Assembly (NCBI GenBank): GCA_012932295.1
Contig: JAAONU010000019.1
Coordinates: 20,407,908 to 20,471,907 of the forward strand
From: Cyclina sinensis
Taxonomy: Eukaryota; Mollusca; Bivalvia; Venerida; Veneridae
Direction of reading: 5' to 3'
DNA length: 64,000 nucleotides
The position numbers and the translations under genes are program-made. Within the stretch, counting starts at the first letter, position 1. Every line of letters starts with the position of its first letter. Under the pieces are notes generated by a model. That model searched no databases. It had not been told where the DNA came from and saw only the letters and a list, made by a program, of their open reading frames with translations. Shown here one piece after another: positions 59,278 through 64,000 of this stretch.

Positions 59278-59380
59278 TATATCAATATGGTCAACATTTA
59301 TTCGTTTCAAAGAATTTGAAACTGACATATAACAATATCTCTCTTTTCATATTGCAGATGCAAGTCAATTTCGATGTAAA

Positions 59381-61052
59381 ATGGTGGCAAATTTATCAAA
59401 GTCAACGACTGAGTCCGCTATAGGACCTTCCTGGACAATTCGAAATGGTAAAAAGTCGGTTGGAATAGTTTTATTGTTATATGTTGGCTTTGTAATAGTT
59501 TATTGGATGCTTAAATCGAACGCCATTAAACAACTGAAAATAGAAGAGGATCTTGAAAAGAATTGTTGTTCAAGTCCGGAGGAAAATCTTCAGACTCAGT
59601 GTTCACGAGTTGTGACCCCTGACGTATACGGCATGACTAGCACCGCACTGTCAAACATTACTACGATTATCTCCGGACCAGGAAGCATTAGAGTACACAT
59701 TGTTACGCTTGATAAAAAGCATAGGTCAAAATCGAATGGTGGAGATATTATAACTGTTTTTGCGAAACAACACAAAAAAGATGGACGGGTCCCCGGCACT
59801 GTTATAGATCATAAAAATGGTACATATACAGGTTTCATCAAGGTTTTCTGGCGTGGACACACATATGTTTACGTTAAATTAGCATCATCAATACAAAATA
59901 CATGTCTCAGACTCAAAGCTCTTCAGAAATATGGAAATATTGTTTACATACTGCCAAATCCTTACGGACTGAATGGTATGTTTATCAAAAACGATACAGT
60001 GGAAAAGACACCCTGTAATACAAATAATTTTATACATGGTAGTATGCACGTTTGTAATTTTACTGCATTGAACGGTGGTATGTCGTGGTTTTGTGGACGT
60101 CCAAGCAAGGAGAACCTTACCTGTGCTCACCTTACTTCCTTCCTTCTTGGACACTTTAGTCGTCCTGTTGATACAATAAATAAAGAGGATAAAATCCAAG
60201 ACCCGGGTCACGGAATGTTCAGAACCGTTACGACAGTAAAAATCAGATCCGCATCGAAAAGATATGCATTACTATATTGCAAAGAAAGGAGTCCATTAGA
60301 GTCATGGACGGAATCAGCACCAAGTGGGTATTTTGTTAACAGAAGTTGGGTACCTGCAAACTGTCAAACGTCTCTCAAACATACAATTTATAATTATAGA
60401 CTGTGTTTAGAAAACAAAACAATAATAATGCTTGGAGACTCGACAGTGAGACAATACGCAAACTTCTTTATAGAGAACGTGTTAAATCTAGTAAGTAACA
60501 TGAAAAATGGATTAACGTTCGGTCCAAACTTGAAAACTTATCATGAAAAAAACACTTTTACAAATTATGGAATAACAATTATTTACAGAAAACAAGCTAT
60601 GCCACTGCACCATGCCGAACACGAAATCCCAATCAGAAATATTGAGTCTTTTCCACAGTTTTTGCAGTCTTTGGCAAGGAGTGATATAAACAGCAATTCT
60701 ATGATCATACTTTTAAATTACGACGCACACTTTTCTGCTTTCCCTCCCGTAAAATACCGCGAGCGTCTGAGACATCTGGCCTAGTGCAATTAAGCGATTC
60801 CTGGAAAGGAAACCTTCAGCGAAGATTTTTTTCAAAGGCCCGTCCGTGTGTATTTTGAATTCCAAGTGGTGGGATCCACATATTTCGTTGTTGTTTGGGG
60901 AAATTTTGAAAGAAGAATTTGCTGACATAATGCATAGTGTAGTTTATTTGAATGTGTGGGATATTGCTGTTGCGCATAATGTAGAGGATGTCCACCCACA
61001 GGGCGACGCTTTAATGAGTCAGATTCATCAGTTTATGTCATTTTTGTGCTGA
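59381..61052 (+). pseudogene. NXPE-family copy B, frameshifted in the esterase domain
   Basis: Nearly identical to copy A over 467 codons, including the membrane anchor, neurexophilin-like region and LGDSTVRQ. I count about 21 amino-acid differences and roughly 15 silent ones. An extra C at 60780-60781 (CTGGCCTAG against CTGGCTAG) creates an immediate TAG at 60782-60784. The original frame continues intact from 60783 to the TGA at 61050-61052, with NVEDVHPQG still readable. The predicted protein lacks the last ~89 residues, including the Asp/His pair. It would keep the membrane anchor and lumenal first domain, so a truncated product is possible but esterase activity is not expected. Confidence 0.9.
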
Positions 61053-61088
61053 TTGTAAATTCTGTTTATGCAGTTATAAATGCTGTGA

Positions 61089-61094
61089 AATAAA
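61089..61094 (+). promoter_or_regulatory. polyadenylation signal of NXPE copy B
   Basis: AATAAA in GTGAAATAAAATGAC, the same position relative to the old stop codon as in copy A. Confidence 0.6.
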
Positions 61095-61365
61095 ATGACT
61101 TGAAATATCTATTCACTGTTCAGTGTAGTCCCTAACACAAACGGCTTTCACTGCAAACTGATTTATTATTCGATAAAGACGAAAACAAGAATTAACTTAT
61201 AATTTATCAAGGTCTGTGTGGGCGATGTAAAGCCCTAACAATATGGCGACAGAGTGTTTATAAACCATTCAAATATGTAACCCATTATCTATCGTCAACA
61301 CCATGACATATTTTCTGCGTTTCACAATTCTTTGTCTTTGAACAAAACGATAATCAAGGTGGTTA

Positions 61366-62085
61366 GTCATTTTTATACAACTAAGACTGCCTTTAATTAA
61401 CGTATAAGTACACTTACTATTTATTTTGACAAATCATTTACTCTTAATATTCTTTATGTCTATATTTTATGTCTCTTTTTTCTTGCAGAAATATACACTC
61501 AGTTTCCAACGTGTACCATGTTCCGTGTCGTTTCAATCAATAACTCATAGGTACAGAGGGCCCGTGTTTGAAACTGCTAGAAAACTGTTATTAAATCAAG
61601 TATGATTAGCCTTCTATATCTTGGTCAAATTTTGGACACCTGAATAGACCTAAAGGACTGGAAAAAAAACACTTTTATTTTTAATATATGTTTAAATTGT
61701 AACGTCGTTGTATATTCAACTCCGATTTTACAACGAGGCACAGCCAATAATAAAATGGTAATAATAATAATAGTAATATTCATAATAATAATTAACAAAA
61801 CCAAAAATACGAATCAGCTCTGAACGATTAACTGTCTACTAAAGTACAATTGAAATGTCCAATCTTTTTAAAATTAGCTTCACATGAAACTGTATCAAAC
61901 AATCACTTGTAAATGGAGATAACTTTTCTACATTTAAACGATTAAGTGGCTTTAAAGGATGGTGCAAAGTTAAACCACTTGTATAAGGTACTGGGGTTAT
62001 CTTTTAGGGAGCTTATAAGAGTAAGGAAAAGGGCCATTTACGAGACTAGTGACGTAAATAAGGTGCGATTGACGTTGAATAGAAC
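61366..62085. other. unit B-specific insertion or unit A deletion
   Basis: Between TGGTTAGTCATTTTTATA and GTTGAATAGAACATTGG, unit B has about 720 bp that unit A lacks. It has AAT-rich simple sequence near 61755-61795. No gene was recognised. Confidence 0.6.
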
Positions 62086-62287
62086 ATTGGCCAGGTGTTT
62101 AAAGAAATAAGAACCGAGATAAAACTGTTATCGAAAATCAAACAGTAACACTCATTTCCGATGTGTATAGCAATAAATGCAGTTTCTTACAATACTTGTT
62201 TATCACAGTAAATCGATCTCACCGCTCAGTTGTTGAAAAATTTAACTTTGTTTGGAATTTATATTTGGAATTTTAAACTTGACTGCG

Positions 62288-63244
62288 ATGAATCGACAGT
62301 GTTTTGTTTACGGCATCGTGTTAATGTTCACAGCAGGTACCAGATTTTTTATTTCTTATATCTCTATAGTTCCGACTCTGATTTAACTGAAAAAGAATAT
62401 TTAAAGCCGCTGTGATCTTCTGCTTTCTGCGTTTAGTGAATGAAATCACCTGCAGAATATTTATTGCACAATAAAGATTTTTTGCAGCCTAAGGATTACC
62501 TTTACTCTTTTACACTAATACACCTAGTGGTCCGGTGTCTGCGAACAGCAAAGTTTGGCAGACGAACGTTTTCAGGTAATGAGTCTTCACTTTCTCTGCT
62601 CTCTCTTAGGGTACCTGTGCTTGCCAGCAAGGAGGGACGTATTTGACGTTGATTGTGACAAGGATCTGAATTGTACTGACATTGTGAAGCCCGTATGTGG
62701 TTCTGATGGCGCAACTTATAGCAACATCTGTTACATGAAGATGGAACATCAGAGACAAAATTGCGAGTAGGACCTTTTCTTATTTTTACATGTTGCTTCT
62801 GCTGTTTTTTTTTTTTTTAGTTTATATTTGTTCTGTTCTTTACACACTTGAACTGAATTGCTTAAACATGCCAGTAACAGTAAATTACATGGGTACTTAT
62901 TTTGAATAGAATATATAACTTTTTTTCTAATTCACAAAGATTTTTTTATCTTTTAATCTATCGTTTTCAGTGAACGGTGAACGTATTAATTGCATTACTG
63001 TATTGTTTGTAATTTCTTTCCAATCTGTGTGTGTAATAAGGCAACTTGTCAGCGTCCCCTGTAATTCGGGAGACAGAGGATACAACAAATACTCTGATAT
63101 GATGGAAACGTAACAATATTGTTCAAAGACCTATTTGATTTCAGGGTAGGGAACTTCAACCCGATCGTTGCTGTGCACGACGGCAACTGCACGGAGGACG
63201 GAGACAGCGTTAATACAATCATCTCCATTAGCTCCTCCCACTAG
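62288..63244 (+). CDS. Kazal-type serine protease inhibitor, gene 2
   Basis: Three exons: 62288-62336 (donor GCAG|GTACCAG, phase 1), 62610-62766 (acceptor CTCTCTTAG, donor TGCGA|GTAGGA, phase 2) and 63145-63244 (acceptor TTGATTTCAG, stop TAG). They give 102 codons (101 residues). Exon 1 is a signal peptide (FVYGIVLMFTAG). Exon 2 carries FDVDCDKDLNCTD and the Kazal core KPVCGSDGATYSNICYMKM. Exon 3 carries NFNPIVAVHDGNC and a Ser/Ile-rich tail. Donor GTAGGA is unusual but required: reading through gives TAG directly after QRQNCE and loses the last Cys. It shares exon sizes, phases and order of Cys with gene 1 at 28.6 kb, so the two are paralogues. As a secreted Kazal domain it should inhibit an extracellular serine protease; target unknown. 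Confidence 0.85.
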
Positions 63245-64000
63245 TTCTCTGCTCTCTTCTACGACGCAACATTAACGTGAAGCTAATTGTTCTTTGACAC
63301 GAGCTACCTGTGATGTTTGGTGCTCAAGAATATGTAAATTAGAAGCTCGCGCTCGACGGATTATTGTAAAATAGATGACGACATTCAGATATAGTGTTCG
63401 TGCATGTGTTAACATTTTGGTGCTTTGGTAAATATCGGCCAAACATTTCACACCTAATTTTCTTACACCTATATGGGTTATATACTATACAATAAATCAA
63501 GGATACATGAACTGGAACTATGGTCTGTTTTGCATTCATTTGCAAATACTTTTATACTCTTTCTGAATGAAATGTCTTTCTGAAATAAAAGGAAAAAAAA
63601 TATATATATGTATGTTGCTTTTTCATTTGTTTGTAGGGCAACTTGTTTTGAAGCTAATGCTTTAAATAAAAGAAGTCATTTTTATGTTAAAAAAAAACTC
63701 TTTGCTCCGTAAGATTTACATGTGAGGATATATAGTACAAGTAGCGGTCGAATTTCCTGCATTTTTTCTGAATTTTTCACGAAGTGCTGAAGGTTAAATA
63801 TTTTTTCTAAAGAATTAGACATACAAATTACATAAAAAAACGATTTAGAAATGTTTCAAGTATGTAACTTCTGTGTAATGTGTTCATTTTAAGTACAAAC
63901 ATGAAATTTAGAGAATAGCCAGTACGTGTTGGGTAAATGTAATGCTATTAATTTTTAACCAGTGATTTTCACTACGAGTTTTGTATGCTTCTGAGATATG
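63245..64000. other. 3' flank of Kazal gene 2
   Basis: AATAAA motifs at about 63490, 63584 and 63664 could serve as polyadenylation signals. A short (TA)n stretch lies near 63600. No further gene was seen. Confidence 0.4.

Larger units (their letters stand above)
50255..62192. repeat. tandem segmental duplication, unit B
   Basis: It starts TTTGATCGCCGCCATTATAA and ends GTGTATAGCAATAAATGCAG TTTCTTAC, the same ends as unit A. Differences from A are a LINE at 51783-54819, non-homologous sequence at 57030-59277, deletions or empty sites where A has extra sequence, and about 720 bp extra at 61366-62085. Confidence 0.9.

Overview
The window is animal nuclear DNA and reads most like a mollusc, probably a marine bivalve (inference). 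It is AT-rich, its genes are split by GT-AG introns, and most of the sequence is decayed mobile DNA. The types present are tRNA-derived SINEs, MITE-like inverted-repeat elements, Tc1, pogo, Ty3 and non-LTR remnants, and several tandem arrays. Dispersed repeats of a kind I associate with bivalve genomes are also present. There are no operons, ribosome binding sites or CRISPR arrays. I built the gene models below from splice signals, intron phases and family motifs.

Layout. (1) 0.6-2.2 kb: a small two-exon gene for a 141-residue protein that looks like a death-fold adaptor, with a SINE in its intron. (2) 4.5-6.8 kb: a satellite of about 83 bp units. (3) 7-14 kb: a GC-rich open stretch on the minus strand, a broken Tc1-type transposase, and a G-rich MITE sitting in a small local duplication. 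(4) 14.6-24.3 kb, minus strand: a ten-exon gene for a secreted, probably GPI-anchored protein with two PEBP-type domains. All exon phases agree and give 546 codons, but codon 397 in the second domain is TGA. Intron 3 starts with a minisatellite of about 33 units that repeats the exon 3 splice donor. (5) 28.6-30.0 kb: a three-exon Kazal-type inhibitor gene. (6) 30.9-38.3 kb: SINE copies, a pogo-type pseudogene, a Ty3 pol fragment between 79 bp direct repeats, and dispersed repeats. (7) 38.4-62.2 kb: a tandem segmental duplication with units of about 11.7 and 11.9 kb. Each unit carries a single-coding-exon NXPE-family gene and a coiled-coil terminal exon. (8) 62.3-63.2 kb: a second Kazal-type gene with the same exon plan as the first.

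The two units of the duplication have diverged in a readable way. Unit A (38.37-50.03 kb) keeps an intact 556-residue NXPE-like gene with a TATA promoter and a complete 64-residue coiled-coil gene. In unit B (50.25-62.19 kb) the NXPE copy has a one-base insertion that removes the end of its esterase domain. The coiled-coil copy has lost its first exon and has a frameshift. About 2.2 kb between them is replaced by unrelated sequence, and a 5'-truncated LINE has landed at a 12 bp palindromic target. Unit A has its own insertions. Unit B therefore looks like a decaying duplicate next to a working copy.

The predicted products (two Kazal inhibitors, a double-PEBP surface protein, an NXPE-type Golgi membrane protein and a death-fold protein) would fit secreted or immune-related functions. 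Nothing in the DNA links them as one pathway.
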